In this document: positions 54,622 through 64,000 of the stretch, piece after piece
Layout of the letters: each line of letters begins with the position of its first letter
How positions within the stretch are numbered: the stretch's first letter is position 1
Origin: CAZSNT01 sp964607765
GTDB taxonomy: Bacteria > Verrucomicrobiota > Lentisphaeria > Oligosphaerales > JABHEG01
Length of the DNA: 64,000 bases
Assembly (NCBI GenBank): GCA_964607765.1
Contig: CAZSNT010000002.1
Location: forward strand, 62,001 to 126,000
Direction: 5' to 3'
The notes under the pieces: model-generated
The model's database searches: none
Told to the model about the DNA's origin: nothing
The model's input: only the letters and a program-made list of their open reading frames with translations
Position numbers and translations under genes: made by a program

Positions 54622-57210
54622 ATGTCAGAGATTGGCGCACTGAAAGAAGCCGCGCTGCGGCAGGCGTTTGGGGAGTACATGCAGGACAGGTCACAGCAAC
54701 TTCGGGTCGCTGTGCGCCGCAGCCGCGCCGCGTCCATCAGGGAGCTGATGGGCACGGGCGACGTGGACGTGGACACGTTCAACCGGGAAGTGTGGACGTT
54801 CGAGTCAGACACACGCGTCGGCGGTCGCAGCGTGAAGAAAGTCATACCGACCACAGCCGACATTCCCGACACGACACTTACCAAGCTTGAGACGGCGATG
54901 GCGACCGCTCAGCTGGAGCTGCACGGCAACTACACCTGGGGCTCGGCAACACGGATCTATGGGGTCCGAACGAAAGACAAGAGTGTCCGGGAAGCAAACC
55001 TGAGGCTGGCGTCCGATATACTGACCTCGAGCGACCCGCCGTTGGTGAAGGCGAAGAAGCTGGTTCAGGAGGTGGACGGTTTTGGGGGGAACGTCGCCAC
55101 GGGGCTTGTCATGATGTTCTACCCGGCGGAGTTCGCCATCTACAACCAGGCGTCTCGTGACGCCAGCCGGCTCATCGGTGTGCTAACCGATTCTCTGGAG
55201 TCGTTTCAAAGCTCCATTGAGCGATTGCGGAACCTGCTCGGCTGCCAGGACTACCTTGAGCTGGACTGGTTCCTGTTCCTCGTCCTACAGGGTCATTACC
55301 CCGAAGTCTTCCCGTTCGCTGCGAGAGTCCGGCGGTGGCAAGCGGAGCACTGCGAGGAGAGGCGCATTACCGAGCGCGGGAGAGCCGAGAGAGAAGCGCG
55401 ACAGCAGATTCAGGAACACCCCCGTAGTTTCACACGGGAGGAGTTCGTGCGTTTCCTTGACACGCTCAACCAAGACTTCTGTGGCGGCGAAAATACCACC
55501 GGCCGCTTCGGCCAAGCGCTGGTGGGACACAACCGCGAGCTGATGCTCGGCGATCTGGACGGGATCAACGAATGGGTCGAGCGGCTGTTCACAGCCCGGG
55601 CTGGTGATGTCTCGACGCTCATGTCGCAGTTCCTGCGCGAAGGCCCGCGGGGCGCCGGGCGTGTTTTGGGCTCCCTCGTCCTGTACCTGCGTGAGCCGGA
55701 GAAGTACAGCATTTGGGTGCCCGCTATGGTGGAGGGCCTCAACGCGCTGACACACGCCGGACTGACGGGACATTCTGGGACGGCCTACCTGGCGTACAAT
55801 GCGGAGGTGCAACGGCTCCGCACGATCATGGGCCTTCGCCCGCAGGAGCCCGACATACTCCTCTGCGTTAGAGACGAAGCCACAGAGGATGAACCTGCTG
55901 AAGCTGAACCCTTGTTCTGGTGGCTCAATGCCAATCCGAAAATCTGGAAATATGACGACCTGCCCGTCGGTGGAAAGCAGATCTTCACGTTGGTCAACGA
56001 ACAGGGCCACAAGAGGCGGAAGTACAGGCACTTTCTTGCGGCCAAGGCTGGGGATGTTGTCGTGGGTTACACAGCCAGCCCCCAGAAGGAGGTCACCGCG
56101 CTGTGCCGCGTCACGCGCCCCCTGCATGATAGCCCGGAAGGCCCGGGCATCGAGATAGAGAAGACGGAGGGGTTCCGGAGCCCCGTGTCCTACTCCCAAC
56201 TGCAGGCCATCCGCGAGCTGGAATCCGCCGAACCGATCGTCAATAACCAAGGCAGTCTCTTCAGCCTGACGGCCGCGGAATTTGAGGTCATCCGGAGTCT
56301 GCTGGACGACGCCAACCCGCGAGCTTCATCGGCCCCAGAGGCCTACACTGAAGAGGACGCCCTCAGAGAACTCTTCTTGCCAAGAAGGCTGTTCGGCGAC
56401 CTCTGTGCTTCGCTCCTCTACAAGAAGAACGTGATACTCCAAGGGCCGCCAGGCGTTGGCAAGACATTCATCGCCAAGCGCTTGGCCTACTCAATCCTCG
56501 GGGCAAAGGACGACCAGCGTGTACAGATGATCCAGTTCCACCAGTCATACTCCTACGAGGATTTCATCCAAGGCTATCGTCCCGTGGCAGGCGGGGGCTT
56601 CGCGCGCCGGAATGGCGTGTTCCATGACTTCGTGCGGAGAGCGCAACGTGACGAGGGACACAAGTACTTTTTCGTCATCGACGAGATCAACCGCGCCAAT
56701 CTCGGCAAGGTCTTCGGCGAGCTGATGCTGCTGATTGAGCCGGACAAGCGTGGGGAGGAGTTCGCCGTGCCCTTGGCCTATGCGGAAGACCCCGACGAGA
56801 CGTTTCACATCCCAGCGAACCTGCATCTGATCGGCACCATGAACACTGCGGATCGCTCGCTGGCTATGGTGGACTACGCTCTCCGGCGGAGATTCCACTT
56901 CTTCACACTACGGCCGGAATTCGGGGCAAAGTTTGAGAAGCACCTTCGCCGACAAGACGTGCCCAGCGACCTGGTCGTGCAGATCAAGGAGCGTATCGCA
57001 CGATTGAACGAGGTCGTGACGCGGGACACCAAGAACCTGGGACCGGGCTTCGAGATCGGCCACAGCTTCTTCTGTCCACTGCACAAGGTCACTGACCCCG
57101 AGGGCTGGTACACGCGGATCGTCGAGCTGGAAATCGCCCCACTACTGGAGGAGTACTGGTTCGATAATCTGGAGCAGGCACATCAGCAGGCACAGCTCCT
57201 GAGGCTCTGA
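54622..57210 (+). CDS. mcrB: McrB-like AAA+ GTPase with EVE domain
   Basis: 862 residues, GAGGAGAACGTC upstream. A long N-terminal helical region comes first. An EVE/PUA-like base-binding domain (about 428-520: LFWWLNANPKIWKYDDLPVGG...AKAGDVVVGYTASP) follows, then the McrB AAA+ motor: Walker A GPPGVGKT near 609-616, YEDFIQGYRP, FFVIDEINRANLGKVFGELM and GTMNTADRSLAMVDYALRRRF. EVE domains read modified bases, so this type IV restriction enzyme would target modified phage DNA. Joined to mcrC by a TGATG overlap. Confidence 0.9.
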   Translation: MSEIGALKEAALRQAFGEYMQDRSQQLRVAVRRSRAASIRELMGTGDVDVDTFNREVWTFESDTRVGGRSVKKVIPTTADIPDTTLTKLETAMATAQLELHGNYTWGSATRIYGVRTKDKSVREANLRLASDILTSSDPPLVKAKKLVQEVDGFGGNVATGLVMMFYPAEFAIYNQASRDASRLIGVLTDSLESFQSSIERLRNLLGCQDYLELDWFLFLVLQGHYPEVFPFAARVRRWQAEHCEERRITERGRAEREARQQIQEHPRSFTREEFVRFLDTLNQDFCGGENTTGRFGQALVGHNRELMLGDLDGINEWVERLFTARAGDVSTLMSQFLREGPRGAGRVLGSLVLYLREPEKYSIWVPAMVEGLNALTHAGLTGHSGTAYLAYNAEVQRLRTIMGLRPQEPDILLCVRDEATEDEPAEAEPLFWWLNANPKIWKYDDLPVGGKQIFTLVNEQGHKRRKYRHFLAAKAGDVVVGYTASPQKEVTALCRVTRPLHDSPEGPGIEIEKTEGFRSPVSYSQLQAIRELESAEPIVNNQGSLFSLTAAEFEVIRSLLDDANPRASSAPEAYTEEDALRELFLPRRLFGDLCASLLYKKNVILQGPPGVGKTFIAKRLAYSILGAKDDQRVQMIQFHQSYSYEDFIQGYRPVAGGGFARRNGVFHDFVRRAQRDEGHKYFFVIDEINRANLGKVFGELMLLIEPDKRGEEFAVPLAYAEDPDETFHIPANLHLIGTMNTADRSLAMVDYALRRRFHFFTLRPEFGAKFEKHLRRQDVPSDLVVQIKERIARLNEVVTRDTKNLGPGFEIGHSFFCPLHKVTDPEGWYTRIVELEIAPLLEEYWFDNLEQAHQQAQLLRL

Positions 57211-58250
57211 TGGGCAAGATCCCTATTCAGAATATCTACTACCTGCTCTGCTATGCCTGGGACAGGCTGGAGGAGAGCTCGATTGTCCGTGTGGCCGCAG
57301 AGGACGCTTCAGGAGTCGTTGATTTGCTGGCCAGAGTCCTGTGCAACGGCACGGCGTACGTGTTGCGGAAAGGGTTGGACCGGGGACACGTCGAAAGGGA
57401 AGACGAGATTCGGGGAGTCCGGGGCAAGTTGCTCATGGGGCCATCGCTGCGCCGACGCCTTCTTCCCAACGCCATGGCTCGGTGCGTGTTCGACGAGCTG
57501 AGTCACGACGTCCTGCACAACCGGATTCTGAAGACGACGGTACGGCGACTGATTACGACGCGGGGTCTGGACCGCGATATCGAGTCAGACTTAGTGCGCG
57601 TGTACCGGCGTCTCCCCGCCGATGTGAACGAAATCGACATCGCTCCGCGTGATTTCGACCGGGTGCGACTCAGCCGCAACACTCTCTTCTACGGTTTCCT
57701 GATGCAGGTGTGCCGTCTCATTCACGAAAACCTGCTACCGGACGAGGGCACTGGCGCATACCTCTTCCGCGACTTTGTCCGTGACGAGGTGAAGATGCGC
57801 CTTCTGTTTGAGGCCTTTGTCCGCAATTTCTACAAACACGAAGCCGAGGGATTCAAGGTCTATCGCCAAGGCATCCGCTGGCACACGTCTGAGCCTGGGG
57901 AAGATGACGCGTTCTTACCGGTCATGGAGACCGATACCTGCTTGGAGGAGAAACTGGGCACGCGCAAGATTGTCGTCGAAACCAAGTTCAAGGGGCAAGT
58001 CCTGTCGGAGCACTACGGCGCAAGAAAGGTCAACACCCAGAACCTGTACCAGCTCTTCGCATACCTCAAGAATCTCGAAGCAGAAGGCGGACCTGACGCC
58101 TATTGCGAAGGCGTTCTGCTGTATGCTTCCCCTGGCGAGCAGGTGGATCTGAGCTTCGCGCTTCCGCGCCACCGAGTTCGTGTGAAGACGGTAGACCTGT
58201 CCCGCCATTGGACGTCTGTCCGAGAACAACTGCTTTCTGTCCTCAACTGA
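57210..58250 (+). CDS. mcrC: McrC-like nuclease subunit
   Basis: 346 residues. The family start IPIQNIYYLLCYAWDRL, the GVRGKLLMGPSL block and the PD-(D/E)XK nuclease region near 250-270 (FLPVMETDTCLEE...RKIVVETKFKG) are typical of McrC, which binds the McrB ring and cuts DNA. Length is normal. Translation coupled to mcrB. Confidence 0.9.
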   Translation: MGKIPIQNIYYLLCYAWDRLEESSIVRVAAEDASGVVDLLARVLCNGTAYVLRKGLDRGHVEREDEIRGVRGKLLMGPSLRRRLLPNAMARCVFDELSHDVLHNRILKTTVRRLITTRGLDRDIESDLVRVYRRLPADVNEIDIAPRDFDRVRLSRNTLFYGFLMQVCRLIHENLLPDEGTGAYLFRDFVRDEVKMRLLFEAFVRNFYKHEAEGFKVYRQGIRWHTSEPGEDDAFLPVMETDTCLEEKLGTRKIVVETKFKGQVLSEHYGARKVNTQNLYQLFAYLKNLEAEGGPDAYCEGVLLYASPGEQVDLSFALPRHRVRVKTVDLSRHWTSVREQLLSVLN

Positions 58251-58757
58251 GCATGAGGTGGAGAGTACCGTCGGCCACCGGATGCCGGTGCGTAGCCCCA
58301 GGCCATGGCCTACAGCGAAGCGCGCCAATCAGTTCCCCCTCCCGATTCTGGTTCACTTGTCTGCAAGCAACGGCGCTCGATGATCCTGTGAATGCGTCAC
58401 GGCTCGTGACGTTCAGGCAGGGGATGAACTCGTCGCCCGCCGTGGAAGTGCGCGACCAGAGTCGGTAGACTGCCGCCTCTTTGACATGCTTCCGCACAGA
58501 CGGCGGAGGGAGCGCAGTCCTGCTCCGAGAGAGAACCCGTCGCGGCTCTTTCTTCTCGCCTCTCATCTGCTGCCACAGTGCGCGGTTTGAGTCGACGCAG
58601 CGGATGCTGTGCCCTGTTGGCATGCGTCCCGGCTTGCTCGCGGGACGACTGCAGATACATTGTCTCATCCACGCTGCGGGGCAGCCGTATGGCAGGCGGA
58701 GGCCAGGCTCGGAAGCGAGAGGAGATGCGGCGGCGCAGGGGAACGGCGGAGGAGACC
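58251..58757 (+). other. 507-bp gap before the CHAT gene
   Basis: I see no convincing gene on either strand; the open frames present have biased Arg/Ser composition and no ribosome-binding sites. It presumably holds the promoter of the CHAT gene. No sigma-54 element with correct spacing was found here. Confidence 0.4.
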
Positions 58758-61700
58758 ATGCCGACACTGCATCTGAGTCAGCGGAGTGGGACTGACGGGC
58801 AACACTGCGTCGAGGTCAGGCTGTCAGGCGTGCCTAACCTAGCCGACATGACGGCTGTATCCGCCTTTCCATTTTCCCTCACTGACGGCGACCGACGCGA
58901 CCTGCGCTGGTACCTCGAGGACTTTCTGCAATACCCGCACGAGCCCGCTCCGGCCATCGCGCGCCGAGTCGAGGGGCGTATCGCAACGCTAGGTACGGAG
59001 CTGTTCAACGCCGTGTTCCAATCAAGTCCGAGAACAACACGCCTCTGGGCACGGCTGGAGCCACAACTGAACGACACACGGGTGGAGATAGCCTCCTCTG
59101 TAGGCGGTGCGACCGCAATACCGTGGGAGTTGTTGCGCGATCCCATGACCGATTCGGTCCTGGCCCTGCACGCGCCGGTCTTCACTCGCGTGCAACAAGC
59201 AACGGCGCGCCCCGCCTTTGTCCCCGCCCCGGTTGCCGAGGGCGAGCCCATCCGCATCGTGCTAGCCATCTGCCGCCCGGGCGGGCGCGGGGATGTCCCG
59301 TTCCGCTCCGTGGCCACCCGACTGATTAAGGGACTAACCGAGCAGACCCATCAGCGCTACCAGCTCGACGTCCTACGTCCGCCCACGTTTGCCCGACTGG
59401 GGGAGGTCTTGCGGAAGGGGCGTGAGGAAGGGCGTCCGTATCATATCGTACACTTCGATGGACATGGCGCATACCTCGACACACCGAACCCGGATCGTGT
59501 GGCGGAGTGGCTGCGAGGGCTGGGGGCCATCATGCTGGGTGCGCCGCGAGCCGGTCCGCATGGGTACCTGTGCTTCGAGAACGCGCACGCGGACGGCAGT
59601 GTCGAGCTGGTCGACGGCACAACGTTAGGCGACCTGCTGTACGAGACGCAGACACCCGCACTGGTGTTGAACGCCTGCCGCTCTGCGCATGCTGCGCCGT
59701 TGGCAGCACCGGAAACAGCGACAGCCGACGACGCGCACGAGCAGGTACGGGCATTCGGATCCCTGGCACAGGAAGTCATTGACCAAGGCGTGGCCGGCGT
59801 CGTGGCCATGCGCTACAATGTGTACGTGGTGACCGCGGCCCAGTTTGTGGCCGACCTGTACTCCGCGTTGGCCCGGGGGCGGTCGCTGGGCGAAGCCGTG
59901 ACGCACGGGCGCAAACAGCTTCATGCCAGGCCCGAACGCGCCATTGCGTACGACCCGGTCTCGCTGCAGGACTGGCCCGTACCCGTGGTCTTCGAGGCCG
60001 CGCCGATCCAGTTGTTTCCGCGCATCGACAGGGACGATGGGACGCTGCGAATCTCGATCTCTGCTGGGAGCACGGAGGCCGCCAAAACCAGCGACATCGA
60101 TCACAACCTGCCATCGGCGCCGGACGCCGGGTTCTTCGGGCGCGACGAGACGCTGCTGGCCCTGGATCGGGCCTTTGACAACGACGGCATCGTGCTTTTA
60201 CACGCTTTCGCCGGTAGCGGCAAGACGGCCACGGCCGCGGAGTTTGCACGCTGGTGCCACCAGACGGGTGGCCTGAGCGGTGGGCCCGTGCTCTTCACTA
60301 GCTTCGAGCATTACACGCCATTGCGCAGTGCGCTCAGTCACTTCGGGCAGGTGTTTGCGCCGCTCCTCAAAGCAAATGGCGTGAATTGGCCCGCCCTGAC
60401 CCAGACGGAGCAGATGCGCGATGTGGCGTTGCAGGTCATGCGCCAAGTCCCGGTGCTGTGGGTCTGGGACAACGTCGAACCTGTCCACGGATTCCCTGCT
60501 GGCAGCGAATCGCACTGGCCGGGAGCTGAACAGGACCAACTGCGCGACTTCTTGCGCGCCGTGCGCGACACCAAGGGCCGCATCTTGCTCACCTCGCGCC
60601 GGGACGAGAGCGACTGGCTCGGGGAGCTTCCCCACCGGGTCGTAGTGCCGCCCATGCCCGTGACCGAATGCGCGCAGCTCGCCCGGGCCCTGGTTGAGCG
60701 CCGAGGCTACAGGTTCACGGCTGTGGCCGACTGGCGGCCGCTGCTGGAGTTCACGCAAGGCAACCCATTGACCCTCACTGTCCTTGTTGGGCAAGCCTTG
60801 CGGCAGGGGCTGACCTCCAAGGAGCAGGTTGACGACTTCGTCGAGAAGCTCAAAGCTGGTGAGACCACGTTCGTCGACGCGCAGACCGGGTGTCGTGCCA
60901 CGTCCCTCGGCGCAGCCCTGAGCTACGGCTTCGACGCGGCCTTCAGTGACATTGAGCGACAACGCCTGGCCCTACTCCACCTGTTCCAGGGCTTCGTGGA
61001 CGTAGACGTGCTTTGCATGATGGGCATGCGAGAGGCCGATTGGCGCCTTCCTGGGATAGAGGGCCTGAGCCGCGAGGAGTGGATCGGCCTGCTCGACCGC
61101 GCGGCCGACATCGGCCTGCTGACTGCCCACGGTGAGGGTTACTACTCGATCCATCCTGCGCTCCCTTGGTTCCTCAAGTCCCTTGAGGACCGTTACTACC
61201 CAGGCTGTGACGCCGGGGTCTTAGGCACATGTGCCCTTCCCGACGCCCAAGGCGCAGAGCCTGGCACTGCTTCTTCACCCCTCCATTCATTCGTCGAGGC
61301 AGTGGGTCTGCGTGCAAATCGATACTGCGACCAATACGTAGCTGGCAACCGTGACATTATCGCCGCGCTCGCGGAGGAGGAGGCAAACCTGCTCACAACC
61401 CGCCGGGTCGCCCGCGCAAACGCCTGGCACCGCGCCAGTATCGGCGCACTGCAGGGGCTCTACGCGCTCTACGATCACACCAGTCGACGCGTCGAATGGA
61501 TGTCGCTTGTCGAGGAGGCGATCTGCGAGTTCGTAGATCCTACGACAGATGGTCCGCTGCCGGGCTGTGAAGAGCAGTGGGGCATCGTCACTCTGTACCG
61601 GGTTTGGCTCGCCCGAGAAACGCGCAATTGGGCCGAAGCCGAAGGTCTTCAGAATGCACTCATGGCCTGGGCCCGCGAGCGCGCCAAACCGTTTTTGGGC

Positions 61701-62456
61701 CAACCAAGTGGAGCCCTCAATGATGCGTCCCGCCACATTTTACGCACATTCCGCGTGTCACTGCACGAATTGGCACAGATCCAACGCGAACGTGGGAGGG
61801 CAGCGTGTGCCACACATTACCAGGAGTCGTTGAGAATCGCCGAACTCACTGGCGACCGGGCCGGTGCGGCAGTGGTCACTTTCAATCTGGGCACCGCCTA
61901 TAAGGACATCCCCGCCCTACGCAACCTTGACGAAGCTCAAGTGTGGTATCGCCGCAGCCTCGATCTGACCGATGAGAGCGACCGCGTCGGCCGGGCAAAG
62001 TGTCTGACCATGTTGGGTAATGTGGCTCTGGCGCGTGTTCTGGGAAGCCAGACTGCGGACGCCTCTCCCGACAGGAACGTGTCCTTGGTTGAGGAAGCCA
62101 TGCACCTCTACCACCAGTCCTTGGCGATACTCCCTGAAGATGAGATCACGGACCGTGCCATTGCTCATAACCAGCTTGGGTGCGCTTATGCCGCCTGCGA
62201 AGACATCGACCGTGCCCTAGTCCATTACCGTGATTGCATCCAACTGATGGAGGCCGCCGACAACGTGTTTGGTGCGGCTCAAACACGGTCCAATGTTGCC
62301 AGCACGTTGGCGGGGGCCGGTCGCCTCACCGACGCCCGGGAGTACGCCCGCGCCGCCTTGCGCAACTTCGAGGCCTTCGGCCCCCGGGCTACTGCCGAGG
62401 CCGAGAACGCTAGACGCTTGCTCGCACAGATCGAAAGGGACCTCGGCACCACATAG
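58758..62456 (+). CDS. CHAT protease, STAND ATPase and TPR protein
   Basis: 1232 residues from the ATG with GGAGGAG just upstream. The CHAT (caspase-like) domain (about 130-430) has H236 in VHFDGHGAY and C307 in LVLNACRSAH as catalytic pair. A STAND/NB-ARC-type ATPase follows: FFGRDETLLALDRAF, Walker A AGSGKT at 485-490, VLWVWDNVEPV and ILLTSRRDES. The last ~350 residues are TPR-like helical repeats (LGTAYKDIP, YRRSLDLTDE, LGCAYAAC). Ligand binding by the TPRs would activate the ATPase and release the protease, as in other STAND defence proteins. Target unknown. Confidence 0.87.
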   Translation: MPTLHLSQRSGTDGQHCVEVRLSGVPNLADMTAVSAFPFSLTDGDRRDLRWYLEDFLQYPHEPAPAIARRVEGRIATLGTELFNAVFQSSPRTTRLWARLEPQLNDTRVEIASSVGGATAIPWELLRDPMTDSVLALHAPVFTRVQQATARPAFVPAPVAEGEPIRIVLAICRPGGRGDVPFRSVATRLIKGLTEQTHQRYQLDVLRPPTFARLGEVLRKGREEGRPYHIVHFDGHGAYLDTPNPDRVAEWLRGLGAIMLGAPRAGPHGYLCFENAHADGSVELVDGTTLGDLLYETQTPALVLNACRSAHAAPLAAPETATADDAHEQVRAFGSLAQEVIDQGVAGVVAMRYNVYVVTAAQFVADLYSALARGRSLGEAVTHGRKQLHARPERAIAYDPVSLQDWPVPVVFEAAPIQLFPRIDRDDGTLRISISAGSTEAAKTSDIDHNLPSAPDAGFFGRDETLLALDRAFDNDGIVLLHAFAGSGKTATAAEFARWCHQTGGLSGGPVLFTSFEHYTPLRSALSHFGQVFAPLLKANGVNWPALTQTEQMRDVALQVMRQVPVLWVWDNVEPVHGFPAGSESHWPGAEQDQLRDFLRAVRDTKGRILLTSRRDESDWLGELPHRVVVPPMPVTECAQLARALVERRGYRFTAVADWRPLLEFTQGNPLTLTVLVGQALRQGLTSKEQVDDFVEKLKAGETTFVDAQTGCRATSLGAALSYGFDAAFSDIERQRLALLHLFQGFVDVDVLCMMGMREADWRLPGIEGLSREEWIGLLDRAADIGLLTAHGEGYYSIHPALPWFLKSLEDRYYPGCDAGVLGTCALPDAQGAEPGTASSPLHSFVEAVGLRANRYCDQYVAGNRDIIAALAEEEANLLTTRRVARANAWHRASIGALQGLYALYDHTSRRVEWMSLVEEAICEFVDPTTDGPLPGCEEQWGIVTLYRVWLARETRNWAEAEGLQNALMAWARERAKPFLGQPSGALNDASRHILRTFRVSLHELAQIQRERGRAACATHYQESLRIAELTGDRAGAAVVTFNLGTAYKDIPALRNLDEAQVWYRRSLDLTDESDRVGRAKCLTMLGNVALARVLGSQTADASPDRNVSLVEEAMHLYHQSLAILPEDEITDRAIAHNQLGCAYAACEDIDRALVHYRDCIQLMEAADNVFGAAQTRSNVASTLAGAGRLTDAREYARAALRNFEAFGPRATAEAENARRLLAQIERDLGTT

Positions 62457-62918
62457 CTGACGTGGGTGATACGGACATGGTCCGGCCGCCGGGATCCCTG
62501 CAGACCATTTGGGATGTCCATCTTGGGTCTCCCCTCATTAGCCACGGAATTCCACCCATTCGATAGGAAACACGCCTCTATCGCGCCGACCCGCGCATTC
62601 AGATGGCCGGTTCCATCCGGAGCCCCCTGGTTGGCAACTGTCGGGGCCACGCTCGTGCCGGCTAGGGCATTGCCTTTTGGAAGTGACAGCAGGAAGGGCA
62701 CTGAACTCCTGGGACACGGCACACGCGACTGCTGTGACTGCAGCCTGAGACGCTGCGGCCTACTGATGGATACGCATAGCGAGAATCCCTGAGTGTGACA
62801 GCCGGGCCTCATGGGCGGACTGCCGCGCGTGCTGAGGAGGCGGCGACTGGTATCACTCGTTGCGGTCTCCTCGCTTGATATTATGTTCTCTGCCAAGAAC
62901 CAGTCTCAGGACACATGC
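62457..62918 (+). other. Gap upstream of AlbA_2 remnant 2
   Basis: No convincing gene. Its last 60 bp resemble the sequence before AlbA_2 remnant 1 (shared GCGGTCT, ATTATGTT and ACATGCATG landmarks), so the duplication extends upstream of the coding part. Confidence 0.4.
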
Positions 62919-63150
62919 ATGAGCCTGCCGATCGACATCCGAGATGTTCTGCACGCACGCTGCGTCGAATGGGAACGCCTGGAGTTCAAGACCGGCTGGA
63001 ACCCGGAAGCCGTGCTCCATACGCTGTGTGCATTCGCCAACGACTTCCACAATCTGGGCGGCGGCTACGTCGTCATTGGCGTAGCGGAAGAAGACGGACG
63101 TCCTTTCTTGGCCTCCGTCGGGCTGGCCGGGGCCGCCGGCGCTTGTGGCC
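62919..63150 (+). pseudogene. AlbA_2-type gene remnant, copy 2 (truncated)
   Basis: An intact start MSLPIDIRDVLHARC runs through WERLEFKTGWNPEAVLHTLC and GGGYVVIGVAEEDGRPFL, the first ~65 residues of an AlbA_2 domain. It then dissolves into Ala/Gly/Arg-rich sequence up to a stop near 63.23 kb. This copy keeps frame where copy 1 is shifted, but lost the 3' part. The direct orientation and near identity to copy 1 show recent duplication. Confidence 0.72.
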
Positions 63151-63241
63151 GCCCACGGGGAGAGTTGGGTTCCGCAGCGACTGAGGCGCCGCCGCAGAGC
63201 GTTGCCCTAACAGCATCCGCAGGGGAGTTGTAGACAACGCA

Positions 63242-63835
63242 ATGCTACCTGATTTCCCAGAGCAGAAGAAGAGACTGGCGGAGTTCTACATGCGAGTACT
63301 CTGGGAGTGCCTCTCGGGTGGGAGTATCGCCTCACAGTGTGCTCACACGACCGTCCATGAGGGCAGGAGAGACAGGATTGTCCGGGAGGACGGGACGGAG
63401 AACGAGATGGACTTCAAGCGCATCCAGGCGAAGATGGAAATCCATCGCGACGAGCTCCCCACTTTGACCCCCTTCCAGTTGGCGGAGAGGTACAAGGAAC
63501 TCGCCCAGAAGGTGGCCCGGGAGCAGATGAAGGTGCTTCTCGAGACTGTGAACCAAGCCTGCGAGGATTCGGGCCAGACGGTAGACGGGAGAGGCAAGCC
63601 CTTCAGCATGGAGCTCTGGCTTGAGACGTTGGAGAAGATGGAGCTTCCCTTTGGTGAGGACGGTGAGCCTAAGGAGCTGTTCTGTCTGATTCATCCCAAG
63701 ATGGCGGATCGGGTCAAAGCGGAAGTAGAGCGGCTAGAGCGTGAGCCCGAGCTGAAACGACGCTATGAAGAACTCAAGGCCCGGAAGAGGAGACAGTGGC
63801 TTGATCGAGAGGCTGCTAGAGAACTGGTTGGATAG
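63242..63835 (+). CDS. Unknown helical protein (197 aa)
   Basis: No family recognised. It is highly charged and mostly helical, with Lys/Glu/Arg runs at the C-terminus (RRYEELKARKRRQWLDREAAREL). The start is uncertain: the first ATG lacks a clear ribosome-binding site, and another ATG (MDFKRIQAK, codon 56) would give about 142 residues. It overlaps the start of the next gene, which suggests the two form an operon and perhaps a complex. Confidence 0.55.
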   Translation: MLPDFPEQKKRLAEFYMRVLWECLSGGSIASQCAHTTVHEGRRDRIVREDGTENEMDFKRIQAKMEIHRDELPTLTPFQLAERYKELAQKVAREQMKVLLETVNQACEDSGQTVDGRGKPFSMELWLETLEKMELPFGEDGEPKELFCLIHPKMADRVKAEVERLEREPELKRRYEELKARKRRQWLDREAARELVG

Positions 63836-64000
63836 ATCCAGCGAGACTTCATTCCAGACGCCGTTCTGCTACATGCTGGCGTCGAAAGGGTATGCCGTTG
63901 TACACCTTACACGTCACTGTGCGTTGGAGATGGGGAAGGACGTGATCGCGCTCGCACCGGACGGCACGCCGTGTGCATACCAGCTGAAAGGCGCGTCGAG
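63801..64000 (+). CDS. Probable PD-(D/E)XK-type protein, 5' part (runs off the window)
   Basis: A TTG with AGAGGAGA 7 nt upstream, inside the previous gene, opens a frame without stops to the end. It reads LIERLLENWLDRSSETSFQT, then LASKGYAVVHLTRHCALEMGKDVIALAPDG and CAYQLKG. An E...GKD.IA...DG...YQ.KG pattern is the core of PD-(D/E)XK nuclease-like folds (D, then Q.K in place of E.K). Only 66 residues are visible. A restriction-like role fits its place in a defence island. Confidence 0.55.
   Translation, partial: MIERLLENWLDRSSETSFQTPFCYMLASKGYAVVHLTRHCALEMGKDVIALAPDGTPCAYQLKGAS

Overview
This 64 kb window is bacterial, with high G+C content, clear Shine-Dalgarno sites, a sigma-54 activator, Tad-type secretion genes, McrBC and single-stranded DNA-binding proteins. 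The lineage cannot be fixed from the sequence. The mix of FHA proteins, sigma-54 control and eukaryote-like protein-modification genes would suit a PVC-type or other deeply branching bacterium, but that is a guess. From about 5.7 kb onward almost everything is accessory DNA.

Layout. (1) 1-5.5 kb: end of a Tad locus (TadB-like, TadC-like) followed by two membrane-anchored FHA proteins. (2) 5.6-17.5 kb, + strand: an island that opens with a complete ubiquitin-like system. It encodes a beta-grasp modifier, an E2 fused to a very cysteine-rich RING-like tail, a JAMM peptidase and an E1/ThiF enzyme. GP88-like, RadC-like, DUF3150, DUF1257 (Ycf35-like), DUF2997 and Ycf46-like AAA genes follow, with several unknowns. 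Strong hairpins sit at six gene junctions, and two hairpin-rich gaps share sequence landmarks. (3) 24.4-17.5 kb, - strand: a second ubiquitin-like operon. It encodes a helical-repeat protein, two SSB-like proteins, a W/D-rich protein, a small membrane protein, a modifier, an E2-like protein, a JAMM peptidase and an E1. (4) 24.6-26.1 kb, divergent: an RtcR-like sigma-54 activator. (5) 26.3-43.8 kb: a six-gene defence operon (SNF2 helicase-DUF3883, PHP-ATPase, AlbA_2/HATPase protein, DUF1156 methylase, HEPN-DUF499 ATPase, HEPN-SF1 helicase). (6) 44.0-48.1 kb: a metallo-beta-lactamase, one polypeptide with E2, E1 and JAMM domains, and a membrane protein. (7) 50.7-48.1 kb, - strand: a fourth module with a separate E2, a JAMM-E1 fusion and small proteins. 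Across the gap on the + strand lies a paralogue of the W/D-rich protein of operon 3. (8) 51.7-62.9 kb: a defence cassette (DUF2806-LRR, McrB, McrC, CHAT-STAND-TPR) bracketed by two directly repeated fragments of one AlbA_2 gene. (9) 63.2 kb to the end: a small unknown protein and the start of a likely PD-(D/E)XK-type protein.

How it may work together. Four E1/E2/JAMM modules of four different architectures lie within about 45 kb. Modules 3, 6 and 7 and the large defence operon have sigma-54-type -24/-12 promoters (two strong and nearly identical, two weaker). Inverted repeats built from TGAGACG/CGTCTCA lie in the regulatory gaps of modules 3, 6 and 7. My working model is one inducible island: the RtcR-like protein senses damage or infection through its CARF-like N-terminus, then switches on protein-modification and nucleic-acid-targeting modules together. 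The domain calls are read from the sequence; the regulatory model is inference.
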